From positions 786,411-850,410 of the forward strand of contig NZ_FOQT01000001.1 of the NCBI RefSeq assembly GCF_900113805.1: DNA of 64,000 nt. The letters run 5' to 3'. The translations under genes were made by a program, and so were the position numbers. Positions within the stretch are counted from its first letter, which is position 1; every line of letters starts with the position of its first letter. Shown here piece by piece: positions 44,089 to 53,066 of this stretch. The notes under the pieces are model-generated. The model was given only the letters and a program-made list of their open reading frames with translations, did not search any database and was not told the DNA's origin. Source of the DNA: Halpernia frigidisoli. Lineage in GTDB: Bacteria > Bacteroidota > Bacteroidia > Flavobacteriales > Weeksellaceae.

Positions 44089-45783
44089 TTATTTGGCTTT
44101 TTTAACCAAATAATAAATGTATATCGCTAAATGAATAATCACCATTGCTCCTGAGAATGCAATTAAATTAGTAGTTGAACCACCCGCAACAACATCCAGG
44201 TGATGAACATATCCTAAAACTGCCAGTATTGCAGTCATTGCTAAACCACAATAAGCAGTAATTCTGTAGGTTTTATTATCATTTCCTTGTCCATCGGCAT
44301 TCCCTAAGACACTATTTTTTATACCTCTGTAAAGGTAAACATCAAGACCAATCATCATCCACGCTATCAAACGAATCCAAGTATCTAATGGTAAAAATAC
44401 CATCATTCCTAAACAAGTTAAAACTCCTAATATTGGAACCAAAGGAACTAAAGGCGTTCTAAAAGCACGCGGTGCATCCGGCTGAGTTTTTCTCATTACC
44501 AAAACGCCGATACATACCAAAATAAATGCAAATAAAGTTCCGATAGAAGTCATCTCACCAACAACTCTTCCAGGTACGAAGGCAGCAAATAAACTTACAA
44601 AAACTAAGAAAAATAAGTTGGATTTATAAGGTGTTCTATATTTCGTATGGATCTGCGAAAATACTTTTGGCAATAAACCATCTTTACTCATAGAGTAAAA
44701 CACACGACTTTGACCCATTAACATAACCAAAATTACAGATGAATATCCTAATAAAATAGCAAAAATAATGGTGGTATTTAACCACGGATATTCCGGAACC
44801 ATTACGCCATTCACCATACTTCCCATATGCTCAATTGCAGTCGCAACCGGAGCTAAATGGTCTGCACCCGAACCGGCGGTAAACTCTTTATAATTAACAA
44901 CACCTACCATAACGTAAGCAAAAATAATATACAAAACGGTACAGATCAATAAAGATCCCATAATACCGATCGGCATTGCTTTTTTCGGGTTTTTAGTTTC
45001 CTGTGCAGCTGTGGAAACAGCATCGAAACCAATATAAGCGAAAAAGACGACGGCAGCTGCGCGAATTATCCCAGACCAGCCATACTGACCAAATTTACCA
45101 GTATTTTCAGGAATTAGCGGTGTAAGATTTTCCGCTTTTACATATTTGAAACCAACAAAAATAAATACAAATACAATTGTCACTTTAAGAAAAACAATAA
45201 AATTGTTCACCATTGCAGATTCGCTGGTTCCCTTTATCAATATTAATGACATGATTGAAACTATGAAAACTGCCGGTAAATTAATAAAACCTGCATGAGT
45301 TGTTCCATCAATTAAAGTATATGTATCAAAAGGCGTATTCATTAAACTCTGGGGAAGCGATACACCAAAGGCAGCAAATAATTTACCGAGATAGCCTGAC
45401 CAACTTGAAGCTACCGTGGCAGAACCAACTGCGTATTCTAAAACAAGATCCCAACCAATTATCCAGGCAATAAATTCACCCATTGTGGCATACGAATAAG
45501 TATAGGCACTTCCTGCAACAGGAATCATTGAAGCAAATTCAGCATAACAAAGACCTGCGAAAGCACAACCTACGGCGGCAATTATAAAGGAAATCATAAT
45601 CCCTGGTCCTGCATAATCTGCAGCAGCTAAACCTGTGATTGAAAATAATCCAGCTCCGATGATTGCACCAATGCCTAATGCTACGAGCGCTCCTGCGGAA
45701 AGCGTTTTTTTAAGTCCGTCCTCCGACTCCTCAGATTCGTGAAGAAGTTGCGATAATGGTTTTGTCTTCCAAATATTCGACAT
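44089..45783 (-). CDS. APC-family cationic amino acid permease
   Basis: The 564-residue membrane protein has 12 to 14 transmembrane segments and the APC first-helix motif GIGAIIGAGLFSITG, then FAGLCYAEFASMIPVAGSAYTY and FFAYIGFDAVSTAAQETKNP, the CAT-type (SLC7) signatures. It imports amino acids, probably basic ones, by proton symport or exchange. Single gene with terminator. Confidence 0.93.
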   Translation of the reverse strand: MSNIWKTKPLSQLLHESEESEDGLKKTLSAGALVALGIGAIIGAGLFSITGLAAADYAGPGIMISFIIAAVGCAFAGLCYAEFASMIPVAGSAYTYSYATMGEFIAWIIGWDLVLEYAVGSATVASSWSGYLGKLFAAFGVSLPQSLMNTPFDTYTLIDGTTHAGFINLPAVFIVSIMSLILIKGTSESAMVNNFIVFLKVTIVFVFIFVGFKYVKAENLTPLIPENTGKFGQYGWSGIIRAAAVVFFAYIGFDAVSTAAQETKNPKKAMPIGIMGSLLICTVLYIIFAYVMVGVVNYKEFTAGSGADHLAPVATAIEHMGSMVNGVMVPEYPWLNTTIIFAILLGYSSVILVMLMGQSRVFYSMSKDGLLPKVFSQIHTKYRTPYKSNLFFLVFVSLFAAFVPGRVVGEMTSIGTLFAFILVCIGVLVMRKTQPDAPRAFRTPLVPLVPILGVLTCLGMMVFLPLDTWIRLIAWMMIGLDVYLYRGIKNSVLGNADGQGNDNKTYRITAYCGLAMTAILAVLGYVHHLDVVAGGSTTNLIAFSGAMVIIHLAIYIYYLVKKAK

Positions 45784-45910
45784 AATAATTTTTGTTTAAG
45801 TTTTAGAATTTACGAAAATAGGAAAAAATAACAACTTTTAACTTTTTTTTAACCATATTATTTAAATTTTAAAAATGTAATTAATTTAAATAATAATTGC
45901 TTTAAAGTTT

Positions 45911-45918
45911 TATATTTG
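45911..45918 (+). promoter_or_regulatory. -7 promoter box directly at the pnuC start
   Basis: TATATTTG (TAnnTTTG) ending 5 bp before the ATG at 45924; implies almost no leader. Confidence 0.5.
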
Positions 45919-45923
45919 AAATT

Positions 45924-46595
45924 ATGAATTTTTACGATCTCTTTTTAAAACCTTACGAAAGCTACACCGCCATTCAGATTATTTTAGAATCTACGGCAGC
46001 AGTTTTTGGAATTTTAAGTGTTTATTTTTCCATTAAAAAAAATATTTGGGTTTATCCTACCGGGATTATCAGCACGATTTTATACGTTTATATTCTATTT
46101 AATTTTGGACTTTTAGGAGATATGATGATCAATTTCTATTATTCCGTTATGAGCATTTACGGCTGGATCTTATGGTCGCATAACGCTGAAGATAAAATTC
46201 ACGTAGAAGTTTCCTGGGCGACTAAAAAACAGTGGTTTTTTGGTGGTATTTTATTTATTTTAAGTTTGGCGTTGGTCACGTTGGTATATTATTTTAAACC
46301 TTATATTGATAATAATTTTTCCTTTAAAGACGTAAGATTGGGATTATACCATTTAGATTGGGCCAACTGGCTGGATATTTTTACAACATCCTTATTTTTG
46401 GTGGGAATGTGGTTTATGGCTAAACAGAAAATTGAAAACTGGTTATTTTGGATAGTTGGAGATCTTATCTGTATTCCAATGATGATATATAAAGGTCTTG
46501 GAATAACTTCAGTACAATATTTTCTTTTCACAATAATGGCAATCGTAGGTTTTATTGAGTGGAAAAAAAGCATTAATTTCGAGAAAAAAGTATGA
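45924..46595 (+). CDS. pnuC: Nicotinamide riboside transporter PnuC
   Basis: The 223-residue membrane protein has about seven transmembrane helices and the PnuC patterns ESTAAVFGILSVYFSIKKN, WVYPTGIISTILYVYI, FYYSVMSIYGWILW and WLFWIVGDLICIPMMIYKG. It takes up nicotinamide riboside for NAD synthesis by facilitated diffusion coupled to intracellular kinase. No thiamine riboswitch-like sequence is seen upstream. An IS30 element has inserted just downstream. Confidence 0.93.
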   Translation: MNFYDLFLKPYESYTAIQIILESTAAVFGILSVYFSIKKNIWVYPTGIISTILYVYILFNFGLLGDMMINFYYSVMSIYGWILWSHNAEDKIHVEVSWATKKQWFFGGILFILSLALVTLVYYFKPYIDNNFSFKDVRLGLYHLDWANWLDIFTTSLFLVGMWFMAKQKIENWLFWIVGDLICIPMMIYKGLGITSVQYFLFTIMAIVGFIEWKKSINFEKKV

Positions 46596-46662
46596 TTTTT
46601 ATTTTTATTTAATTGATTTTAAAACTTTGTAAGTTCAACACATAAATGCGACAGTAATATTT

Positions 46663-46692
46663 AAAACAAGAGGAGCTAGCTCCTCTTGTTTT
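46663..46692. terminator. 30-bp perfect palindrome at the left end of the IS
   Basis: Perfect palindrome with half-site aaaacaagaggagct; it carries an A-run and a T-run and ends 27 bp before the transposase ATG. It can act as a terminator in both directions and also hides an AGGAG sequence in its stem, so it may protect the IS from outside transcription. Confidence 0.7.
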
Positions 46693-46719
46693 AGGACTAA
46701 TTGCTTAAATTAGTCTTGC

Positions 46720-47727
46720 ATGAAAAAATACAAACATTTAGCCCCAGAACAAAGATATCAATTATCTGCACTTTTAGAAACTAAAATCAGTAAAACACAG
46801 ATTGCTGTAATAATTGGCGTTGACAGAAGTACTATTTATCGTGAATTACAAAGAAATATTCCTGAGAGAGGAAGTACCGCTAAAAGATATATTGCCCAGC
46901 ACGCTCAAAACAAAACTGATAAAAGACACAGAGAAAAGCGAAAAGCCATGGTATTGACCGATGAGTTAAAACTCCGTATTTCAGGCTTAATGATGCACGA
47001 AAAATGGAGTCCGGAACTCATTGCTAAAAGATTAGCAGCAGATGGGGAATGCCAGATCAGCCACGAAACTATTTATAAATGGATTTGGACTGCTAAACAC
47101 AGTAATCGTGAAGAGCATAAAGAATATAAAACACTTTGTAAGCACCTTCGGTACACAGGCAGGCAACAAAAACGCTATAACGAAAAAGACAAACGAGGCG
47201 CAATAATAGGCAGAATAGGAATAGATAAAAGACCTAAAATTGTGGAAGAAAGAAGTAGGATTGGCGATATAGAAGTAGATCTAATGATGGGAAGCAATCA
47301 CAAATCCGCTTTGTTGGTGATGACAGACAGAACCACTTTAGTGACTATGATAGAAAAATTAAAAAGTAAAAATGCAGAAGAAGTGTACCAGAAAATGAAT
47401 ACAAGACTTATAAGATTTGATAGTTCCTGGATAAAAACCATCACCTTTGATAATGGAAAGGAGTTTGCCTACCATCACAAAATAGGCAAAGATCTAAACG
47501 CATCTACCTATTTTACAAGACCTTATACCTCTCAGGATAAGGGAACTGTTGAAAATAGAATTGGTGTTATCCGAAGATTTTTCCCGAAGAAAACGGATTT
47601 AAGAAACATATCAGAAGCACGAATAAAAGAAGTCGAGAAATTACTAAATTACAGACCTATTAGAAAATTCAATTATAAAAATCCAATCGAAGTCCTACAT
47701 AATAAAATTGTCGCACTTATTGGTTGA
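46720..47727 (+). CDS. IS30 family transposase
   Basis: The 335-residue transposase has an N-terminal helix-turn-helix (YKHLAPEQRYQLSALLETK, then TQIAVIIGVDRSTIYREL) and a DDE core with Asp187 (GDIEVDLMMG), Asp244 (TFDNGKEF) and Glu278 (GTVENRIG). The 33-residue Asp-Glu spacing is normal for IS30. All catalytic residues are present, so it may be active. It ends with TGA, rarely used here, which fits an acquired gene. Confidence 0.95.
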   Translation: MKKYKHLAPEQRYQLSALLETKISKTQIAVIIGVDRSTIYRELQRNIPERGSTAKRYIAQHAQNKTDKRHREKRKAMVLTDELKLRISGLMMHEKWSPELIAKRLAADGECQISHETIYKWIWTAKHSNREEHKEYKTLCKHLRYTGRQQKRYNEKDKRGAIIGRIGIDKRPKIVEERSRIGDIEVDLMMGSNHKSALLVMTDRTTLVTMIEKLKSKNAEEVYQKMNTRLIRFDSSWIKTITFDNGKEFAYHHKIGKDLNASTYFTRPYTSQDKGTVENRIGVIRRFFPKKTDLRNISEARIKEVEKLLNYRPIRKFNYKNPIEVLHNKIVALIG

Positions 47728-47796
47728 ACATGGCCTTTTAAAATTTCGGCAAAGTTTTGGTATTAGAAAAAGTATTAATTATTTAATACGATCATC

Positions 47797-48447
47797 ATGA
47801 AAAATTTTATAAAAAAAATAGCATTAGGAGCAGTGATTTTTGGAAGTTTAACTTCCTGCATTGCTTATTCAGACGGTTACGCCAATAACGATCAGAATTC
47901 TTACTACGGTGGGAACTATGATAACGGCAACTATTATGCGCCAAATTCCTATTATGGTAATGGCGGTTATTATGCCAATGATGGATATTATTATCGTGAT
48001 AATATGAATTATCAATATGATAATAATGTTCCTTATTATTATGGACAGAATCAGAGAAAAATTTACGTTCAAAGACAAACCACTTCTACACGTCCGCCGA
48101 ATGGACTTTACGATCCAAATACTTCATCATCGCGAAACAGACCTTCAGTAAGTTCATCTTCAAATGCGAGATATCGTAATGACGTTCAACAGAATACAAA
48201 TAATAACGTAAGAAATACTCAATCTCCGACAACGCGAACTCAAACAGGAAATCAGAGAAGCAATGATGGTTTTAGAAGTGGTCAGGTGCCACAATCAGAT
48301 CAAAGACAGCAAAATAATACTTTTACACCGCGAGATAATTCAGGACAAAGTCAAAACAGTAACGGCGGTGGATTCAGAAGCACACCAAGTCCACAACCAG
48401 CTCAAACACCGACAAGGATTGATTCAGGTTCAGGAGGAATGAGATAA
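47797..48447 (+). CDS. Low-complexity Tyr/Asn/Gly-rich lipoprotein
   Basis: A 216-residue protein with a lipoprotein signal peptide (LTSC at residues 18-21). Residues 25-85 are a Tyr-Asn-Gly-Asp repeat region (units such as NYYAPNSYYGNGGYY), residues 90-216 are rich in Ser, Asn, Gln, Arg and Thr. No folded domain is visible. Such proteins are often surface adhesins, matrix parts or assembly chaperones in Flavobacteriia, but the function here is unknown. The IS30 element lies 67 bp upstream and may have replaced its promoter. Confidence 0.75.
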   Translation: MKNFIKKIALGAVIFGSLTSCIAYSDGYANNDQNSYYGGNYDNGNYYAPNSYYGNGGYYANDGYYYRDNMNYQYDNNVPYYYGQNQRKIYVQRQTTSTRPPNGLYDPNTSSSRNRPSVSSSSNARYRNDVQQNTNNNVRNTQSPTTRTQTGNQRSNDGFRSGQVPQSDQRQQNNTFTPRDNSGQSQNSNGGGFRSTPSPQPAQTPTRIDSGSGGMR

Positions 48448-48463
48448 TTTAATATCAAAATTT

Positions 48464-48508
48464 AGCCAATAAGACAAAAATTTAAAATTGTTTTATTGGC
48501 TTTTTTTT
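48464..48508 (+). terminator. Terminator after low-complexity lipoprotein gene
   Basis: Stem agccaataa / ttattggct (48464-48472 with 48493-48501) followed by a T-run. Confidence 0.8.
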
Positions 48509-48509
48509 A

Positions 48510-48543
48510 TTGACTTATCTGCTGTTAATTATAACTAAATTTG
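48510..48543 (+). promoter_or_regulatory. Full promoter of dapF-mltG
   Basis: TTG at 48510-48512 and TAAATTTG at 48536-48543, 23 bp apart: the best complete Bacteroidetes -33/-7 promoter in the window. The ATG follows 16 bp after the -7 box. Confidence 0.6.
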
Positions 48544-48559
48544 CAAACTTAAATTTAAT

Positions 48560-49318
48560 ATGGAATTTTACAAATATCAAGCTACAGGAAATGATTTTAT
48601 AATCATTGATAACCGCGACCAACAATTTTTAAAAGACGAAAAAATAATCGAAAATCTATGCGACCGTCGTTTTGGCATCGGCGCTGACGGACTTATTCTT
48701 TTAGAAGAACATGACACGCTCGATTTTAAAATGGTCTATTACAACAGTGATGGCAAAGGCGAAAGTATGTGTGGAAATGGTGGAAGATGCATTGTCGCCT
48801 TCGCACATTTTTTAGATCTTTTTGAAGATCATACAAAATTTGAAGCAATTGACGGAGATCATCAGGCAGAAATAATCAACGGAATCGTAAAATTAAAAAT
48901 GATCGACGTCAACGAGATTTTTACTGATGAAGATGATTTTGTGATTAATACAGGTTCGCCGCATTATATAAAATTTACTGAAGATCTTGAACATTTTAAT
49001 GTTTTTAATGAAGGTTCAAAAATCAGAAATTCAGAGAAATATCATGAACAAGGCATCAACGTAAATTTTGTTCAAATTTTAGCGGCTGATTCTCTTTATG
49101 TAAGGACTTATGAACGTGGCGTAGAAAATGAGACTTATAGTTGTGGAACAGGCGTTACAGCCGCCGCATTGCCTTTTATTAATGAAAATAAAAAAATTAT
49201 GGTTAAAACTATTGGCGGAAATTTAACTGTTTATGCAGAAAAAGTAGAGAAAAGCTTCGTAAATATTTGGTTGGAAGGTCCTGCAAAACAGGTTTTTAAA
49301 GGAAAAATAAGTATCTAA
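48560..49318 (+). CDS. dapF: Diaminopimelate epimerase
   Basis: The 252-residue enzyme has the two catalytic Cys in MCGNGGRC (Cys71) and YSCGTGVTAAAL (Cys195), with the N-terminal FYKYQATGNDFIIID. It converts LL- to meso-diaminopimelate, the precursor of lysine and of the peptidoglycan cross-link. It is 6 bp before mltG, so both envelope genes share one transcript. Confidence 0.97.
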   Translation: MEFYKYQATGNDFIIIDNRDQQFLKDEKIIENLCDRRFGIGADGLILLEEHDTLDFKMVYYNSDGKGESMCGNGGRCIVAFAHFLDLFEDHTKFEAIDGDHQAEIINGIVKLKMIDVNEIFTDEDDFVINTGSPHYIKFTEDLEHFNVFNEGSKIRNSEKYHEQGINVNFVQILAADSLYVRTYERGVENETYSCGTGVTAAALPFINENKKIMVKTIGGNLTVYAEKVEKSFVNIWLEGPAKQVFKGKISI

Positions 49319-49324
49319 ATTTAT

Positions 49325-50350
49325 ATGAAAAAAGCAGGTTTATTTGTTGCGTTTTTAATTTTAGCTCTTTTAGCGGTTTTTGGTTTTCGCTATTACACGC
49401 AAAATTTTGGAAATAACGTAGCCAAAGAAGGTTATGTTCTGATTCCGCACAACGCGGGTTTAAACCAGATCATTGACTCAATTTCCCCTTATTTAAAAGA
49501 TAAAAGTAAATTTTCTCAAGTTGCAAAAGCTAAAAAGCTTGGTGAATTTTATAATGCAGGACGCTACAAAATCAAATCAGGAACTGGAAACAGTGATCTG
49601 GTAAATATGATAAAAGCAGGAAATCAGACCGAAAATTCTTTTAGAATTGGTGATTTTGATGATGTTTATCAAATGATCGGAAAAGTGACTAAAAAAACTG
49701 AAATTGATTCTTTACAATTCGTTAAAGGATTTTCTAAAATTGCAGATTCTAAAAATCTTTCAACACCTGAAGATTTAAAAACTTACTTTTTCATTGATAC
49801 GTACAATTTTTTCTGGACCGTAAAACCCGAAGAATTTTTTAAAAAATTTGAAAAACAGTACCTTGAATTCTGGACAGCAGAAAGAGTACAAAAAGAAAAA
49901 GATTTAAATCTAAACAGAGATCAAATTTATGCCTTAGCATCAATCGTTTTTAAGGAAAGTGGCGGAAAACCTGACGAAATGAAAACTATCGCGGGAATTT
50001 ATTTAAACCGTTATCATAAAGGAATGAAGTTGCAAAGTGATCCTACGGTTATTTACGCAGTCAACAAAGCCAGTAATTATTCAAAAAAAATAAAGCGTGT
50101 TTATTTTAAAGATCTAAAACAGAAATCACCATATAATACCTACGCAAATACAGGAATTCCGCCCGGACCGATTTGTATGGTTGATAAAAATTCAGTTGAT
50201 GCAGTATTAAATGCTCAAAAAAATGACTTTATTTTTATGTGCGCAGATCCCAATCGATTGGGTTTCCATAGATTCACAGATAATGCTGCGGAGCACGCCA
50301 TTAATGCAAGAGATTACCAAAACTGGCTAAATTCACATCAAATTAAATAA
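49325..50350 (+). CDS. mltG: Endolytic murein transglycosylase MltG
   Basis: The 341-residue protein has one N-terminal transmembrane helix (about 5-24), a LysM-like region near 30-80 and the YceG catalytic domain with SIVFKESG (Glu211) and GIYLNRYHKGMKLQSDPTVIYA. It cleaves nascent glycan strands and ends their growth. It acts in the periplasm, anchored in the inner membrane. Second gene of the dapF-mltG operon. Confidence 0.96.
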   Translation: MKKAGLFVAFLILALLAVFGFRYYTQNFGNNVAKEGYVLIPHNAGLNQIIDSISPYLKDKSKFSQVAKAKKLGEFYNAGRYKIKSGTGNSDLVNMIKAGNQTENSFRIGDFDDVYQMIGKVTKKTEIDSLQFVKGFSKIADSKNLSTPEDLKTYFFIDTYNFFWTVKPEEFFKKFEKQYLEFWTAERVQKEKDLNLNRDQIYALASIVFKESGGKPDEMKTIAGIYLNRYHKGMKLQSDPTVIYAVNKASNYSKKIKRVYFKDLKQKSPYNTYANTGIPPGPICMVDKNSVDAVLNAQKNDFIFMCADPNRLGFHRFTDNAAEHAINARDYQNWLNSHQIK

Positions 50351-50425
50351 AAAAATTGTGATAAGTTTAACTTTTTTATGATTAACGATTCGCAAAAATA
50401 ATACACTAATTAGTAAAATATATAA

Positions 50426-52978
50426 ATGCACTCTAGATTTGAATTTATTTCAATTATCAAAAAACGCACGTTAGGTCTTACTTTTATTTTAGGTGCGGCA
50501 AGTTTGGCTTTCGCTCAGCAAAAAACTCCGGTTAGTGGTACAGTTGTCGGCGCACAAGGCGCAACAGTTCCGTACGCATCCATTACATTTACAAACGGCA
50601 CTGATAAAATCAACAGTGACGCGGCCTTAACAGATGAAACGGGAAAATATTCTCTCACTTTAGCGCCGGGAAGCTATTCTGTAAGTATTGAAGCAATTGA
50701 TTTCAAAAAAACGACTTCGACTTTAATCGTAACAACTTCGGCAGCCGTAAAAAACTTTGATGTTTCTACGGAAACCTCAGTAACCAATAATAAAACTCAG
50801 GATATAGAAGGCGTGGTGATTGTTGCTGCTGCTCCAAAACCGTATAAAGTTGAACTAGATAAAAGAGTATATGATCCTTCATCAGATTTAATTAGCAAAG
50901 GAGGTAACTTACAAGATGTTTTAAGTAATGTCCCGTCGATCTCGGTGGATACTGATGGTACAGTTTCTATGCGTGGGAATACAAATATTAAGTTTTTAAT
51001 AAATGGCAAACCATCCGCACTTCTTGGTATTGATGACGGAGCAGATGCTTTAAAAAGTATTCCGGCTGATCAGATTGACCGTATAGAAGTAATTACCAAC
51101 CCTTCATCAAAATATGAAGCATCCGGAACTGCAGGTATTTTAAATATTATACTTAAAAAATCTAAAAAATTAGGTTTTAATGGCAGTGTAACAGGAACTT
51201 TAGGATATCTTCCACAAACATCCTTAAATACAAATCTCAGCTGGAGAAAAGGTGACTGGACTTATTTTCTCAATGGTGGCGGTGGTTACAACAGAAGCAA
51301 GTCAAAAAGTATACAACAATATCAAACTTTAAGAGATGCGGGCAGTTTGAAAAATTTTGATCTAATTTCTCGCTCGAGAGATCAGCAAAGTAAAGGAGAA
51401 GGAAATAACTATAATGCGACAGCAGGTTTCAACGTAGATTTAACACCGAAAGCCTCTGTAAATGCTTCCATTTTGCTAAGAACTTTTGACTACACTTCTG
51501 ATGAGGCTACAAATATATTTGAGAACAATTTTTTAGGAGCTGATTTGGGCGGAAATTTTGATGTTACAACTGCACAACAAGACAATGGAAAGCGTACCAA
51601 TAATTCTTATCAGGTAGACTTGGGTTACGATCAAAAAATTGGTGATAAAGGACAATTATTATCTATTTCCGGTAGTTTGCAAAACAGTAACGGCAATAAT
51701 AATTCTACTTCAAATATAAACAGTGTTTCTACCAAAACAAATATTATCAATATTCCTACGCGAACGATCACAAATAATTTAATTTACAGTTCAACTGACA
51801 ATAAAACCTATTTAGGGAAAGTAGATTATGAACTTCCATTAGGGGAAATTTCTAAAATTGAAGCCGGCGCGAGATATGATTTTACGAAAAACACCTATGA
51901 TTATACCGTTCTTCAAAGTATAAATAATTCACCGCAAAGACCACTTTCTAATTTTACAAGTAATACTTTTTATGAGGAAAAAGTAGCTGCTGCTTACGCA
52001 CAATTTAAAAGTAAAATTGATGCATTAGGTTATCAATTGGGAACTCGCGTTGAAAATACTGCCATTGATATTGATTTTAAAAATAATGGTACTGGCGACC
52101 GTGTTCAAAAAACAAAATCTTACACAGGCTTTTTTCCAAGTGTTTTTTTAAGTTATGATTTAGGCAAAAACAGTCAGTTTTTGATTAATTACTCCCGGAG
52201 AATTCAGCGTCCGCGTTCTTTCTTTTTAGTTCCGTTTAATTCCTATGATACCAGAAGTTCTTTTCAGGGAAATCCGGATTTAAATCCGACTTATGAAAAT
52301 TCTTTTGAGTTTGGATATAGTTTATCTTCTAAAAAGTTAACATTTAATCCAACATTATATTATAAAAAATCTCAGGATGAGGTAAATTTTGTTCAGGTTC
52401 CGGTAAAAGGTGCGGACGGAATAACGGCTATATTTACACAACCTGTTAATGCAGGATCGGAGGAAAATTATGGTTTGGATCTGAACGGTTCTTACGATCC
52501 TTACAAATGGTTTCGTTTAATGGGAAGCGTTAATCTATACGGCTACAAAACCACAGGTTCTTTTCAGGATTTTAATTTTGCAGGTAACGGTTTTTCCAGT
52601 AGAATTCGTTTAACTACAACCTTTAAACCTGATAAAGATACTTCATTTCAGTTTCAGGGATCTTATAGAGGAGCCGAAAAAAGTCTTAGTAATAATAGAA
52701 AACCAACTTATGTTATTAACTTCGGTGCTTCAAGAACGATTATGAAAGGCGATGGTACTTTAGCTTTTAATATTCAGGATATTTTTAATACCAGAGCGCG
52801 CGAATTTACCACTACAGGAGCAGATTTTACGCAGTACAATTACAATCAATTTCAACCGCGACAGTTTTCAGTTTCATTCACGTACCGTTTTAAACAAGGT
52901 GAAAAAATTGATCAGCAGAAACAGAAAAAAGATATAAATAATGATTATTCAGGCGATCAGGATCAAGATCCAATGTAA
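50426..52978 (+). CDS. TonB-dependent receptor-like outer membrane beta-barrel protein
   Basis: The 850-residue protein has a signal region ending AFAQ, a carboxypeptidase-regulatory-like domain (about 35-110, TPVSGTVVGAQGATVPYASI), a plug domain (about 130-245, GGNLQDVLSNVPSISVDTDGTVSMRG and SIPADQIDRIEVITNPSSKYEASGTAGILNII) and a long beta-barrel ending VSFTYRFKQ. This is the 'outer membrane beta-barrel family' branch of TonB-dependent receptors. No SusD partner is adjacent, so a role in peptide or signal uptake rather than glycan uptake is more likely; substrate unknown. Confidence 0.9.
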   Translation: MHSRFEFISIIKKRTLGLTFILGAASLAFAQQKTPVSGTVVGAQGATVPYASITFTNGTDKINSDAALTDETGKYSLTLAPGSYSVSIEAIDFKKTTSTLIVTTSAAVKNFDVSTETSVTNNKTQDIEGVVIVAAAPKPYKVELDKRVYDPSSDLISKGGNLQDVLSNVPSISVDTDGTVSMRGNTNIKFLINGKPSALLGIDDGADALKSIPADQIDRIEVITNPSSKYEASGTAGILNIILKKSKKLGFNGSVTGTLGYLPQTSLNTNLSWRKGDWTYFLNGGGGYNRSKSKSIQQYQTLRDAGSLKNFDLISRSRDQQSKGEGNNYNATAGFNVDLTPKASVNASILLRTFDYTSDEATNIFENNFLGADLGGNFDVTTAQQDNGKRTNNSYQVDLGYDQKIGDKGQLLSISGSLQNSNGNNNSTSNINSVSTKTNIINIPTRTITNNLIYSSTDNKTYLGKVDYELPLGEISKIEAGARYDFTKNTYDYTVLQSINNSPQRPLSNFTSNTFYEEKVAAAYAQFKSKIDALGYQLGTRVENTAIDIDFKNNGTGDRVQKTKSYTGFFPSVFLSYDLGKNSQFLINYSRRIQRPRSFFLVPFNSYDTRSSFQGNPDLNPTYENSFEFGYSLSSKKLTFNPTLYYKKSQDEVNFVQVPVKGADGITAIFTQPVNAGSEENYGLDLNGSYDPYKWFRLMGSVNLYGYKTTGSFQDFNFAGNGFSSRIRLTTTFKPDKDTSFQFQGSYRGAEKSLSNNRKPTYVINFGASRTIMKGDGTLAFNIQDIFNTRAREFTTTGADFTQYNYNQFQPRQFSVSFTYRFKQGEKIDQQKQKKDINNDYSGDQDQDPM

Positions 52979-53015
52979 AATTATTTAATTTAAATAATCG
53001 AAATTTTAATAATAA

Positions 53016-53048
53016 AAAAATCCTGAAATATAAAATTTCAGGATTTTT
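53016..53048. terminator. Bidirectional terminator
   Basis: Perfect stem aaaaatcctgaaat / atttcaggattttt (53016-53029 with 53035-53048) between the convergent barrel gene and galE. Confidence 0.9.
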
Positions 53049-53066
53049 TATTGATTTTTTTACTAT

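Larger units (their letters stand above)
46633..47729 (+). mobile_element. IS30-family insertion sequence, about 1.1 kb
   Basis: Terminal inverted repeats of about 22 bp: GTTCAACACATAAATGCGACA at the left (46633-46653) and its imperfect complement (47709-47729) at the right, both bearing the TGCGACA core. They enclose one transposase gene and a 30-bp palindrome near the left end. The transposase stop lies inside the right repeat. No clear target duplication was seen at this resolution. The element looks intact. Confidence 0.85.

Noticed and set aside
47869-48300. CRISPR-like or tandem DNA repeat in the Tyr/Asn-rich gene
   Set aside because: The periodicity is at the amino-acid level with irregular spacing; there are no equal repeats with unique spacers.
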